From: Hymenobacter ruricola
Lineage (GTDB): Bacteria; Bacteroidota; Bacteroidia; Cytophagales; Hymenobacteraceae
Assembly: GCF_015694525.1 (NCBI RefSeq)
Contig: NZ_JADQDM010000011.1
Coordinates: 62,001-126,000 of the forward strand
Length of the DNA stretch: 64,000 nt
Direction: 5' to 3'
Part shown: piece by piece, positions 1 through 8,048 of the stretch
Layout: each line of letters starts with the position of its first letter
Position numbering within the stretch: position 1 is the stretch's first letter
The notes under the pieces: generated by a model
What the model saw: only the letters and a program-made list of their open reading frames with translations
What the model was told of the DNA's origin: nothing
Database searches by the model: none
Program-made: the position numbers and the translations under genes

Positions 1-20
1 GAATAAGGCCCGCCGCGCCC

Positions 21-28
21 TACTTTTG
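21..28 (+). promoter_or_regulatory. Bacteroidota -7 promoter box
   Basis: TACTTTTG matches the Bacteroidota sigma-A -7 consensus TAnnTTTG exactly. It lies 8 nt before the ATG at 37, so the transcript would be leaderless or nearly so. The -33 element would be at the very edge of the window and is not clear. Confidence 0.6.
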
Positions 29-36
29 GGGTCGCC

Positions 37-666
37 ATGAACGACCCGGAAATCCGCGCCCTGCTCTACCCGCTGCTCGCGGGCGGCGTGCACATCAACG
101 AGCTGCCCACCGGCACCACCCGGGCCGACGTGGTGCACATCACCGAGCACTTCATGCACGGCTACGAGGTGAAAGGCGATGGCGACACTCTGCAGCGCGT
201 GGCTAACCAACTGCGCTGCTACGGCGAGGTTTATGATTTCGTCACCTTCGTCGTCACCGAAAAGCACCTGGCCAAGCTGCTGCCCTTGCTGCCCGAGTGG
301 GTGGGCGTGCTGGTGGCCACGGCCGGAGGGCTGCGCGCCCACCGCGCCGCCAGCTACAACGCCACCGTGGCCCTGGCACCGCTGGCCCGGCTGATTTTGC
401 TCGAAGAAGTGAAGCAGTTTCTGTTGGCGCGGGGCCTGGGTGGCGCCAGCACCCTGCGCGGGGCCGAAATCGGCCGGTTTCTGCGCACCACCAACACGGT
501 GCCGCTCTCCGCGCTGGCCCAATATGTGCGCGAGCGCCTCATGGCCCGCCTGCCCGAGCGCCTGCTGTGGCGGGCCGAGCGCAAAGCCGAGCGGGAGCGC
601 CGGCCGCCGCGCCGCAAGCCCAAGCAGAAGAAGCCCGTGGCGCGCAAAAAAGCCGCGAAGGTGTAG
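37..666 (+). CDS. sce7726-like family protein
   Basis: This 209-residue protein begins MNDPEIRALL and contains RADVVHI, GYEVKGDGDTLQR and a FVTFVVTEKHL strand. That order resembles the sce7726 family (RaDi..., gyEiKSd.DtL.rl, Y...fd.v.lV), small proteins with a nuclease-like core whose role is unknown. The acidic and lysine residues in RAD and EVKGD would be the core positions. The C-terminus from about residue 180 is a run of Lys/Arg/Pro, as in a nucleic-acid-binding tail. The ATG at 37 follows a good -7 box. The TAG stop is formed by the first bases of the palindromic repeat at 663. Family assignment is from pattern memory only. Confidence 0.7.
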   Translation: MNDPEIRALLYPLLAGGVHINELPTGTTRADVVHITEHFMHGYEVKGDGDTLQRVANQLRCYGEVYDFVTFVVTEKHLAKLLPLLPEWVGVLVATAGGLRAHRAASYNATVALAPLARLILLEEVKQFLLARGLGGASTLRGAEIGRFLRTTNTVPLSALAQYVRERLMARLPERLLWRAERKAERERRPPRRKPKQKKPVARKKAAKV

Positions 667-760
667 AGGCGCAATATGTTGCGTCTCGTCGGCCGCGCAA
701 TTACCCTGATAGTTTAGCCGGCATCGTTCAACGACGAGACGCAATATATTGCGTCTCTAC
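663..760. repeat. Palindromic repeat, GTAGAGACGC family
   Basis: Left arm GTAGAGGCGCAATATGTTGC and right arm ending GCAATATATTGCGTCTCTAC form a long imperfect inverted repeat with about 40 nt of unique centre. Each arm is itself a small palindrome. The same family recurs at 10259, 58413 and 61098. Both outer ends supply stop codons: TAG at 664-666 for the plus-strand gene and TAG (757-759, minus) for the GH30 gene. Confidence 0.85.
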
Positions 761-2220
761 AGCACCATGGTCATGATGGAGTGCGCGGCCGAAGTCGTCT
801 TGGCCGCTTGCCCGTTTATCCAGAGCTGAAAATCCAGCGGTTTGTCGGTTTGGTTCATCACCACCACGGCCACCGAGCCGTCGGGGTTGCGGAAGGCGGT
901 GGTTTGCAGGGCGTCGCGGTTTGAGGCGGTGGCCACGCGCTTGGCACCGGGCCGGATGAACTTGGAGAAGTGGCCGATGTAGTAGTAAGCGCTGGTGTAG
1001 ATGAGCTTGCCGGCCTTGGTATCGCCGATGATGGGGGCGTAGCAGAAGTTGCCCACGTGGTTGGGGCCGCCGGTTTCGTCGAGCAGCACGTTCCAGTCGG
1101 TCCAGCCCACGGTGCCGGCGTTGAAGTCGCCAATCATCGACATGCCGTATTTCTCGCCCAGGTCCCAGCGGTCCACTTTGGCCAGGTCGAAGTTTTCGAG
1201 GCAGCCTTCGGTGAAAAGCAGGTTTTTGTCGGGGTAGGTTTCGTGCACGCGGCGCACGTTGTCGAACAGCATACCCGAGCCGGTCCACGTCTCGTACCAG
1301 TGGTAGCCGATGCCCCACACGTACTTGGCGGCCGCGGGGTCGTCGAGCACGGCGCTGGCGCGCTGGTACACCAGGTCGCGGTTGTGGTCCCAGGCAATGA
1401 GCTTTTTGCCGCCCAGCCCGCCCTTGGCCAGCGTAGGCCCCAGGTAGCCTTTGATGAAGTCCCGCTCTTCCTCGCCCGTGAAAATGCACGACTCCCACTT
1501 CTGGGTGGCCATGGGCTCGTTCTGCACGCTCAAGCCCCAAATCGGAATGCCCAGTTGCTCGTAGGTTTTGATGAACTTGACGTAATAGTCGGCCCAGGCC
1601 TGGCGGTACTGGGGCAGCAGCTTGCCGCCGTGCAGCATGTCGCCGGTGGTTTTCATCCAGCCCGGCGGGCTCCAGGGGCTCACGTACATAGTGAGCTTGC
1701 CGCCCGCCGCCGTCAGCACCTGCTTGATGAACGGGATGCGAAACTGCTCGTCGTGCTTCACGCTGAACGTTTTCAGCGCCTCGTCCTTGTCGGCCACGTA
1801 GGTGTAGCTGCCGCTCGAAAAGTCGGAGCTGTGAATGCTGGTGCGCCCCAGCGTGTAGCCGATGCCGTCCTTCGGGCTGTAATAGGCCTTCAGCAACTCC
1901 TGCTGCTGCGGCTTGGGCAGCTTGGCAAAGGTTTCGGCCGCCGCGTCGGTGAGCGCCCCGCCGATGCCCAGCATGGTCTGGAAGGTATGATTGGGGTCGA
2001 CGAACACGCTCACCTGGGTTTCCAGGGGCTGCGCGGCGGGCGAAAAAGCCAGCTCGGCGCCGGCGGCCAGCCGCTGCGAGGTGCCCGAAACCGTGGCGTA
2101 CACGCGGGCTTTTTTGCCGGCCGCCGAATAGGAAGCACTGGTTTTGGGGGAGGTTTGGGCGCTGGCGCTGCCGCCACAAAGGCCGGCCAGCAACGCGAGG
2201 GAAAGAAGGGGTTGATTCAT
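757..2220 (-). CDS. GH30 family glycosidase (glucosylceramidase/beta-1,6-glucanase-like)
   Basis: A 487-residue secreted glycosidase. Residues 1-21 form a signal peptide ending ASA. The GH30 (alpha/beta)8 barrel follows: GIGGALTDAAAETF near residue 87, the acid/base motif QNEPMATQKWES (Glu235) and the nucleophile motif LLFTEGCLE (Glu338). A short beta-sandwich closes the protein (RNPDGSVAVVVMNQ). Subfamily relatives cleave beta-glucosyl bonds, including beta-1,6-glucan, or release glucose from glucosylceramide; the substrate cannot be fixed here. It starts 35 nt after the GH5 gene on the same strand, so the two are probably co-transcribed and act together. No sorting tail is seen, so it may be periplasmic or carried on the envelope. 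Confidence 0.9.
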   Translation of the reverse strand: MNQPLLSLALLAGLCGGSASAQTSPKTSASYSAAGKKARVYATVSGTSQRLAAGAELAFSPAAQPLETQVSVFVDPNHTFQTMLGIGGALTDAAAETFAKLPKPQQQELLKAYYSPKDGIGYTLGRTSIHSSDFSSGSYTYVADKDEALKTFSVKHDEQFRIPFIKQVLTAAGGKLTMYVSPWSPPGWMKTTGDMLHGGKLLPQYRQAWADYYVKFIKTYEQLGIPIWGLSVQNEPMATQKWESCIFTGEEERDFIKGYLGPTLAKGGLGGKKLIAWDHNRDLVYQRASAVLDDPAAAKYVWGIGYHWYETWTGSGMLFDNVRRVHETYPDKNLLFTEGCLENFDLAKVDRWDLGEKYGMSMIGDFNAGTVGWTDWNVLLDETGGPNHVGNFCYAPIIGDTKAGKLIYTSAYYYIGHFSKFIRPGAKRVATASNRDALQTTAFRNPDGSVAVVVMNQTDKPLDFQLWINGQAAKTTSAAHSIMTMVL

Positions 2221-2255
2221 CGAGGTCAGAATGTATGCCAGGCGCCGACCGGCGG

Positions 2256-4295
2256 CTATTGCTTGCTGATTTTGAATTCGGAATTGTAGCCCGGGCCGGC
2301 GATGCGGACGACGTAAAGGCCACTTTTCAGGCTCGACAGGTCGAGGGTGTTCTGCGAAACCGGTGTCGGGTGGGTTTCCGTCAGCACCACGCGGCCGGCC
2401 GTGTCGAGCACCGTGATGCGGTGCGACGGCACGCTGGCCGGCACCTCATACGCCAGGGTGTTGGCCACGGGGTTGGGGTAAAACGCGCTGCTGGTTTTCT
2501 TCGACCCTTTGCCGGCCAGCGGCGCACTCCCGGAAATGCCAAAAGTGAATTTCTCGGTAGCCGAAATGCTGGTGCGCGTGCACGTCATGGGCCCAGTGCC
2601 GTTTTCCGACGACAGGTAGGCGCCGTTGTTGCCCCGCAGCGACACGGTGCCGTCCGCATTCAGCACCCAGTCAAAGGCTTCGGCCGCCGACACCGTGGCG
2701 TGGTTGACGGTGACGGGCCGCGTGCCGTTTTCCGACGAGACGTAGCCCGTGGTGCTGCGCAGGGCCACTTTGCCGCTGCCGGCGGCCTCCATCGTGAACT
2801 GCTCCCAGACCCCGCGCGAGCTGCGCGCGCAGGTCATCGGCTGGAAGCCGCCTTCGCTCGAAACAAACTTGTTGTTGTTGCCCTGCAGCCAGACGATGCG
2901 GCCGACCGGGGCCGGCAGCAGGCCGTGGTAATTGCCGCCGTCGGGGTAGTTCACGATGCCGTTCTGATTCGGAGCCAGGGCGTTGAGGGCGGTGTTGGGC
3001 ACGGCGTTGCCAAACAGAATGTTGTTGAGCACCTGCGGCAGGCCGGCCACGCCGTCCACGATGTAGGGCGGCGGGATGTGGAACAGGGCCGCGTTGTTGC
3101 TGCCTTCAAAGCGTTTATACGTCCAGTGGCACCAGCCGATGCCCACCGAGTTGAGGCTCACGGCCGCGTCGTGCATCCAGGTGTCGGTGTTTTCACCGGT
3201 TTCGCCCACCCAGATGGGCACGTTCTGCGCGGTCCGGAAGCGCGTCAGGTTGCCGATGGTGCGCAGGTTGTTGGGGCTGCCCAGGTCCACGGAGGCCACG
3301 TTATTGTCCAGCAAATAAGTGGCGCCGCTGTAGCGGTGCGAGTTGTACACCAGGTTAGCCGTGTTGGTGAAGGTGCTCTTCTCCATCAGGTTAAAATCGT
3401 TGCCGAAGCCGTTGCCTTCCAGCAGCAGCAGGTGGTTGTCGCCCTCGGCCCGCACCGTCGTTATCAGGCGCTGCAGCAGGTTGTGAATCTGCTGGTTGCC
3501 CGGCACGTTGTTGGGCTCGTTGATGAGGTCGTACATCGCCACGCGGGCGTCGTTCTTGTAGCGCGCCGCGATGCTGCCCCACAGCCGGGCGGTGATGTCC
3601 TGGTAAATGGCCTGGTTCCACAGGTCCAGCGGCTGCAGCGCGTCGGCAATGTTGGTATCGGTGCCCTGCGAGCCGGGCGCGGCGTGCAGGTCCAGCACCA
3701 CGTACATGTTGTTGGCCGCGCACCAGGCCAATACGTTATCAATCAGGCGCAGGGCTTCCATGTTGGCCGGGTCCGTGAACAGCTGGTTGCTGTTGTACCA
3801 GCCCGTGAGCGCGCTCACGTAGGCCGCGTAGGTGGTGGTGCCGCGCAGCACGCTGTTGCGCACGGCGCGCTGGCTGGGCGTCAGAAACAGGTCGTAGTGC
3901 AGCGGCAGGCGCACGCAGTTGAAGCCCTTGGAAGCCAGGAAATCAATGTCGGGCCGGGTGATGAAGTTGTTGCGGTAGCTCTGGTAAAACGCCTCCACGT
4001 CGGCATCGCTCATGCCCAGGTCGTAGAGGGTTTTCTTCACCGTACCCTGGGTCTGGCGGCCGTTGATACCCTGCCAGCCGGGCTTGACGATGTAGCCTTC
4101 CTGCAAGGCCCAGCCGCCCAGGTTCACGCCGTTGAGCAACACTTCCTGGTTATCGGCGTTCACAATCTTGGGCCCCGCCGCGTGCAGAAAGCTCTGCGCG
4201 CGGGCCGGAGCCAAAAGGCCCGGTAAGGCCAGTGCCAGCGCTAGCACGCCCATCAGGCGCCAGCCGGCAAAATGGAATGAGAAATAGTTGCGCAA
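2256..4295 (-). CDS. GH5 family glycosidase with beta-trefoil domain and T9SS tail
   Basis: A 679-residue secreted enzyme. A signal peptide ends near residue 33 (PARAQ). The GH5 barrel starts GVNLGGWALQEG, a pattern shared with GH5 exo-beta-1,3-glucanases. It has DLINEPNN (acid/base Glu260) and IWVGETGEN (nucleophile Glu365). Residues about 465-590 form a fascin-like/RICIN-type beta-trefoil with repeated SSENGT.P.T units (carbohydrate binding, inferred). The last ~75 residues (FYPNPVANTL, then SLKSGLYVVRI and EFKISKQ) are a type A type IX secretion sorting domain, so the enzyme is exported to the cell surface or medium. It is first in an operon with the downstream GH30. A beta-1,3/1,6-glucan target, such as fungal wall, is inferred. 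Confidence 0.9.
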   Translation of the reverse strand: MRNYFSFHFAGWRLMGVLALALALPGLLAPARAQSFLHAAGPKIVNADNQEVLLNGVNLGGWALQEGYIVKPGWQGINGRQTQGTVKKTLYDLGMSDADVEAFYQSYRNNFITRPDIDFLASKGFNCVRLPLHYDLFLTPSQRAVRNSVLRGTTTYAAYVSALTGWYNSNQLFTDPANMEALRLIDNVLAWCAANNMYVVLDLHAAPGSQGTDTNIADALQPLDLWNQAIYQDITARLWGSIAARYKNDARVAMYDLINEPNNVPGNQQIHNLLQRLITTVRAEGDNHLLLLEGNGFGNDFNLMEKSTFTNTANLVYNSHRYSGATYLLDNNVASVDLGSPNNLRTIGNLTRFRTAQNVPIWVGETGENTDTWMHDAAVSLNSVGIGWCHWTYKRFEGSNNAALFHIPPPYIVDGVAGLPQVLNNILFGNAVPNTALNALAPNQNGIVNYPDGGNYHGLLPAPVGRIVWLQGNNNKFVSSEGGFQPMTCARSSRGVWEQFTMEAAGSGKVALRSTTGYVSSENGTRPVTVNHATVSAAEAFDWVLNADGTVSLRGNNGAYLSSENGTGPMTCTRTSISATEKFTFGISGSAPLAGKGSKKTSSAFYPNPVANTLAYEVPASVPSHRITVLDTAGRVVLTETHPTPVSQNTLDLSSLKSGLYVVRIAGPGYNSEFKISKQ

Positions 4296-4335
4296 CGGGC
4301 GGGAATTTGGGGTGGAAAAGGAGGACTGCGGTGAA

Positions 4336-4369
4336 CAAATGTAGAATCCCCGGTTCTCAAAAAATCAAA
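4336..4369 (-). promoter_or_regulatory. Promoter of the GH5-GH30 operon
   Basis: On the minus strand, TACATTTG (4343 to 4336) is a perfect TAnnTTTG -7 box. A TTTG -33 element lies at 4369-4366, 22 nt upstream. The start codon at 4295 is about 40 nt downstream. The rest of 4296-4555 shows no gene. Confidence 0.65.
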
Positions 4370-4555
4370 CAAAAAGGCCCATTTGCAGTCCTGAGCGGCT
4401 TTGCCGGTTTGGCGTTTACACTTACAGCACACGCGGAAGCGCCGCTAATGCGTGCCACCTTGCCCGTTAGCGCGCATTGCTGGCTTCTCCCAAAACCGTT
4501 AAAAAACACGCGAAAAACCCGATGCGCTGCCGCAAAAAATGACGCAACCCGTGCC

Positions 4556-5986
4556 CTACCACACGTAGGTGCCCACCGCTCCAGCCGGCAGGGTGCTGCG
4601 CAGTTGCCGGCCCTGGTGGCGCACGGCGAAGGCCTGCGGGGCCGCCCCGGCATTGAGCACGATGAGCACGTGCTGCCCGGCGGGCGTCCGAAAAGCCACG
4701 TTGGGCAGCCCGGCCACCTCACCCGACGCCACCCGCACGCTGCCCGGCCGCACAAACTTGCTGGCGTGGGCGATGATGTAGTACGCCGGGTTGCGCGTCA
4801 CCGCGTCGCCGGCCAGCGTGAGGGCGCCGAGGCACTGCGTGCAGCCGCCCGGCGTGTGGGGGTTCTGCTGCGGGTCGGCGGCCAGGTTCCACTCCAGCAC
4901 GGTGCGGGCCCAGTTGCGCGTGGCCCCGACGATGAGCGTTTTGGTGTGCCAGGCCAGGTCTTCGGGGAACTTGCCCGGCGCGCCAATCCACTGCTCGGTG
5001 AAGTACACGTTTTTGTCGGGGTGGGCGTCGTGCACCTGGCTCAGCGCCTCGATGGGCCCGGCGTACAGGTGGAAGGCTGAGCCGTCGACGTAGCGCGCCG
5101 CCTCCGGGTCGTTGAGAATGGCGAGTGGGTAGTCGGGCCGGTCGGCATTGTGGTCATACACAATGATTTTCGTGTCGAGCCGGGCCGCCCGAAACGCCGG
5201 CCCCAGGCTGCGCTTGATGAACTCGGCCTGTTCGGCGGCCGGCATCAGCAGGCTGGGGTTATTGCCGGGATGCAGGGGCTCATTTTGCACGGTAATGGCG
5301 TCCAGCCGAATGCCCGCCGCCTTCATTTCCTGAAGGTAGCGCACGAAATACTGCGCATAGGCTCCGTAAAACTCCGGCTTCAGGCTGCCGCCTTTGGTGC
5401 TCTCGTTGGTTTTCATCCACGCCGGCGGCGACCACGGCGAGGCCAGCAGCTTCAGCTTTGGGTTGAGGGCCAGGATTTCCTTCAGCACCGGAATCAGGTG
5501 CTCGCGGTCGGGCGCCAGGCTGAAATGGGTCAGCGCCGGGTCGGTTTGCCCAGCGGGTAGGTCGTCGTAGGAAAACACGCGCGCATCCAGGTCCGACGCT
5601 CCGATGCTGACGCGCAGGTAGCTCACACCAATGTTGGCGCCGTCGGTCGCAAACAGCTCCCGCAGCAGCTTGTGGCGCTCCGCGGCGCCCATGCGGTGCA
5701 ACAACTCGGCGCTGCCGCCCGTGAGGCAGTACCCAAAGCCGTCGATGGTTTGATAAGTCTGTGCGTCGGTTACCGCAATGACGGGCAGCGGCGCAGCGCT
5801 GGCATCTGTGCCAAAAGGCAACCGCAGCCGCTGCTCCGCAAACAGCGCGGTTCGGTCCGGCGTAGTCAGCCACAGCGTGGCACTCGGGGCCTGGGCGGTG
5901 GGGGCGGGGCGGGCGTTTTTCTGGGCGTGGGCCGCCAGTGGGAGCAGGGCCGCGGCCAGCAGCCAGCGGTGAAACAGAAGGGGCAT
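4556..5986 (-). CDS. GH30 family glycosidase, second copy
   Basis: A 476-residue secreted GH30 enzyme. The start at 5986 is chosen because a signal peptide (LLAAALLPLAAHAQ) follows directly; the longer open frame upstream runs through a tRNA gene. The barrel shows TIDGFGYCLTGGSAELL, VQNEPLHPGNNPS (acid/base Glu236) and VYFTEQWIG (nucleophile Glu331), then a beta-sandwich with GQHVLIVLNAG. It is diverged from the GH30 at 757-2220 and longer in its N-terminal segment, so it is not a recent duplicate. It stands alone, with its own promoter-like region inside a 14-bp inverted repeat. Its likely role is glucan or glucosylceramide-type hydrolysis beside the GH5/GH30 pair; specificity is unknown. 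Confidence 0.88.
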   Translation of the reverse strand: MPLLFHRWLLAAALLPLAAHAQKNARPAPTAQAPSATLWLTTPDRTALFAEQRLRLPFGTDASAAPLPVIAVTDAQTYQTIDGFGYCLTGGSAELLHRMGAAERHKLLRELFATDGANIGVSYLRVSIGASDLDARVFSYDDLPAGQTDPALTHFSLAPDREHLIPVLKEILALNPKLKLLASPWSPPAWMKTNESTKGGSLKPEFYGAYAQYFVRYLQEMKAAGIRLDAITVQNEPLHPGNNPSLLMPAAEQAEFIKRSLGPAFRAARLDTKIIVYDHNADRPDYPLAILNDPEAARYVDGSAFHLYAGPIEALSQVHDAHPDKNVYFTEQWIGAPGKFPEDLAWHTKTLIVGATRNWARTVLEWNLAADPQQNPHTPGGCTQCLGALTLAGDAVTRNPAYYIIAHASKFVRPGSVRVASGEVAGLPNVAFRTPAGQHVLIVLNAGAAPQAFAVRHQGRQLRSTLPAGAVGTYVW

Positions 5987-6004
5987 AGCGCGCAGGTTCA
6001 ATTC

Positions 6005-6060
6005 TGGCCGGGCATTCGGGCCGCGCCGAAAGTAGCAGGCGCGACTCGAATGCCCGGCCA
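6005..6060 (-). promoter_or_regulatory. Promoter box inside a 14-bp inverted repeat
   Basis: TGGCCGGGCATTCG (6005-6018) and its exact complement CGAATGCCCGGCCA (6047-6060) flank a 28-nt loop. The loop contains TACTTTCG (minus, 6034-6027), one mismatch from the -7 consensus and about 40 nt before the GH30 start. The site could be an operator, or a leader hairpin if transcription starts further upstream. Confidence 0.45.
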
Positions 6061-6105
6061 TAGCTCCGCCCGGGCACGCTGAAAGCCGACGCTGCTCCAA
6101 GCCCC

Positions 6106-6134
6106 AAAAGCCCCGGTCGTTTCCGACCGGGGCT
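6106..6134 (-). terminator. Intrinsic terminator of the tRNA gene
   Basis: Read on the minus strand, AGCCCCGGTCG, a GAAA loop and CGACCGGGGCT form an 11-bp stem followed by TTTT. It lies 5 nt after the tRNA 3' end. Confidence 0.8.
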
Positions 6135-6138
6135 CGTG

Positions 6139-6214
6139 CTGTGAAGAGAGGACTCGAACCTCTAATTGTACTAGCGAGATAGGCTAGCGCGTCTGCCAAT
6201 TCCGCCACCCCACA
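6139..6214 (-). tRNA. tRNA with tRNA-Leu-like body and unusual anticodon loop
   Basis: A 76-nt cloverleaf reads well: acceptor TGTGGGG/CTTCACA (7 bp, two G-U), D-stem GCG/CGC with loop GAATTGGCAGA, and anticodon stem CTAGC/GCTAG around the loop CTATCTC. A 7-nt variable region TACAATT follows, then T-arm AGAGG-TTCGAGT-CCTCT and discriminator G. The body up to position 26 is that of tRNA-Leu. However, the long class II variable arm is absent and the standard alignment gives anticodon AUC (codon GAU). CCA is not encoded. A promoter (6228-6260) and terminator (6106-6134) flank it, so it is probably transcribed. Amino acid identity is unresolved. Confidence 0.75.
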
Positions 6215-6227
6215 TTGTTATCTGATG

Positions 6228-6260
6228 CAAATCTACATAATGCCTCAGTTGTTAAACAAA
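6228..6260 (-). promoter_or_regulatory. tRNA promoter
   Basis: Minus-strand TAGATTTG (6235-6228) is a perfect -7 box and TTTG (6260-6257) a -33 box with a 21-nt spacer. The tRNA begins 13 nt downstream at 6214. The remaining stretch 6261-6566 is AT-rich with no gene I can support. Confidence 0.7.
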
Positions 6261-6597
6261 TAATTATTTGTATTATTTTTTTGTTAACATTTGCTTAATA
6301 TGGGCAGTTAGGGCAAAAAGCAGCCTTTATCAAAAAGGTAAAACCCTTCATTCGTGCTGGAAATGCACTTTATGTCCCTTTTCTCCCCGGTTCTGTCTTT
6401 GCTGGAATAAAGAGTAAAAATAGGCATTGCGAAAGCGACTCGCAAAAACGGACTTTTTTGAATAAGGATATTTTTTTAACAAAACCCGATTTGAGCTTCG
6501 TTTCAAGCACGGTTCGGGACTGGAAGGCCGGTAGAACTAGGGGGCAACGGGCTTGGGCGGGGCTGGTATCTTCGCGGGCCCAAGAAGAAGCCCGCGA

Positions 6598-7677
6598 ATG
6601 AACCCCGACACCCCGCGCAAAATCATCCACCTGGACATGGATGCCTTTTATGCTTCGGTGGAGCAGCGCGACCACCCCGAGCTGCGCGGCAAGCCCGTGG
6701 CCGTGGGCGGGGCGCGGGAGCGGGGCGTGGTGGCGGCGGCCAGCTACGAGGCGCGGCAGTTCGGGGTGCGGTCGGCTATGCCGTCGGTCACGGCGCTGCG
6801 CAAGTGTCCGGCGCTGCTGTTTGTGCCGCCGCGCTTTGCCGTGTACAAGGAAGTGTCGCGGCAGATTCGGGCCATTTTTGCCGAATACACGCCCCTGATT
6901 GAGCCGGTGTCGCTGGACGAGGCCTACCTCGACGTGACGCACAACCTCAAGCAACTGGCTTCGGCCACTCAGATTGCGCGCGAAATCCGGGCCAAAATCC
7001 TGGCCGAAACCCAGCTCACGGCCTCGGCGGGCATTTCCTATAATAAGTTTCTGGCCAAGCTGGCTTCGGACTACCGCAAGCCCAACGGGCAGTTTGTGGT
7101 GCGGCCCGAGCAAGGCCCGGCCTTTGTGGAGGGGCTGGCGGTAGGCCAGTTTCACGGCGTGGGGCCCGTCACGGCGGCCAAGATGAACCAGCTGGGCATT
7201 TTCACGGGGGCCGATTTGCGGGCGCAGACCGTTGAGTTTTTGCAACAGCAGTTTGGCAAGGCGGGGCGCTACTACCACGCCATTGCCCGCGCCGAGGACC
7301 ACCGGCCCGTGGTGGCCGACCGCCTGCGCAAGTCGGTGGGCTCGGAAAACACCTTCGCGCACGACCTCAACGCCTTCGCCGACCTGCTCGACGGCCTGCG
7401 CCCGTCCATCGAAGAAGTGTGGGAATATTGCCAGCGCTCGGGCATCCTGGGGCGCACGGTGACGGTGAAAGTGAAGTTTGCCGACTTCCAGCAAATCACG
7501 CGCAGCCGCAGTAGCGTGGGGCCCATCCCCAACCAGGGCGTGCTGGAGCGCATTTGCCGGGAGCTGGTGGAGGGGCTTTTCCCGCTGCCCAAGGGCGTGC
7601 GGCTGCTGGGCGTCACGCTCTCCAACCTCAACACCGGCCAGCCCGCCGCCGGGCGACAGCTGACACTGAGCTTCTGA
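6598..7677 (+). CDS. dinB: DNA polymerase IV
   Basis: A 359-residue Y-family translesion polymerase. It starts with the palm motif HLDMDAFYASVEQRD, where DMD carries the metal-binding acids. It continues with AVGG, SYEARQFGVRSAMPS, and the second catalytic motif VSLDEAYLDVT. GISYNKFLAKLASDYRKP follows, then the helix-hairpin-helix region FHGVGPVTAAKMNQLGI and the little-finger domain to the end. All catalytic acids are present and the length is normal. The ATG at 6598 fits the conserved N-terminus; the frame is open 45 nt further but that part is not conserved. A TATCTTCG box lies at 6567-6574. It copies damaged DNA, usually as part of the SOS response, in the cytoplasm. Confidence 0.96.
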   Translation: MNPDTPRKIIHLDMDAFYASVEQRDHPELRGKPVAVGGARERGVVAAASYEARQFGVRSAMPSVTALRKCPALLFVPPRFAVYKEVSRQIRAIFAEYTPLIEPVSLDEAYLDVTHNLKQLASATQIAREIRAKILAETQLTASAGISYNKFLAKLASDYRKPNGQFVVRPEQGPAFVEGLAVGQFHGVGPVTAAKMNQLGIFTGADLRAQTVEFLQQQFGKAGRYYHAIARAEDHRPVVADRLRKSVGSENTFAHDLNAFADLLDGLRPSIEEVWEYCQRSGILGRTVTVKVKFADFQQITRSRSSVGPIPNQGVLERICRELVEGLFPLPKGVRLLGVTLSNLNTGQPAAGRQLTLSF

Positions 7678-7705
7678 ATAGGTGGTATAGGTAGGATGTA
7701 GTCAA

Positions 7706-7812
7706 AACGTCATGCAGAGCGTAGCGAAGCATCTTGCCCGTCACCACTAATTTCTTTCAACAATTAGGTCACTACTCCACGCGAGATGCTTCGCTACGCT
7801 CTGCATGACGTT
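7706..7812. repeat. Palindromic repeat, GCAGAGCG family
   Basis: Arms AACGTCATGCAGAGCGTAGC (left) and GCTACGCTCTGCATGACGTT (right) are exact complements and extend inward to AAGCATCT/AGATGCTT, with a unique centre of about 35 nt. The same type occurs at 19330-19432, with variants at 15283, 16876, 55277 and 63269. The remainder of 7813-8048 holds only a weak -7 box TACCTTGC at 7926. Confidence 0.85.
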
Positions 7813-8048
7813 CTTTTTATCCGGCCGCCGCTCCAAAATTGACTCAAAAACCCAAAAAAATTGTAGTGAAAAATATAGCCGCGCTTTCTGCGCCCGGCCG
7901 TATGCATTTCCGCAACCCAACCGGTTACCTTGCCGCCTTTAGCAAAAGGCCAGGGTAAATTCTGGCAAGGTTCTGGCCATATTGCCCGCGCTGGGCGGCT
8001 TTTTCGCCGCTCAGGCAACCGTTCTTGACTTCTCATTATCTTCCTCGC

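Noticed and set aside
5987..6208. N-terminal extension of the second GH30 starting inside the tRNA
   Set aside because: The frame runs through the tRNA gene and its terminator; the signal peptide sets the start at 5986.
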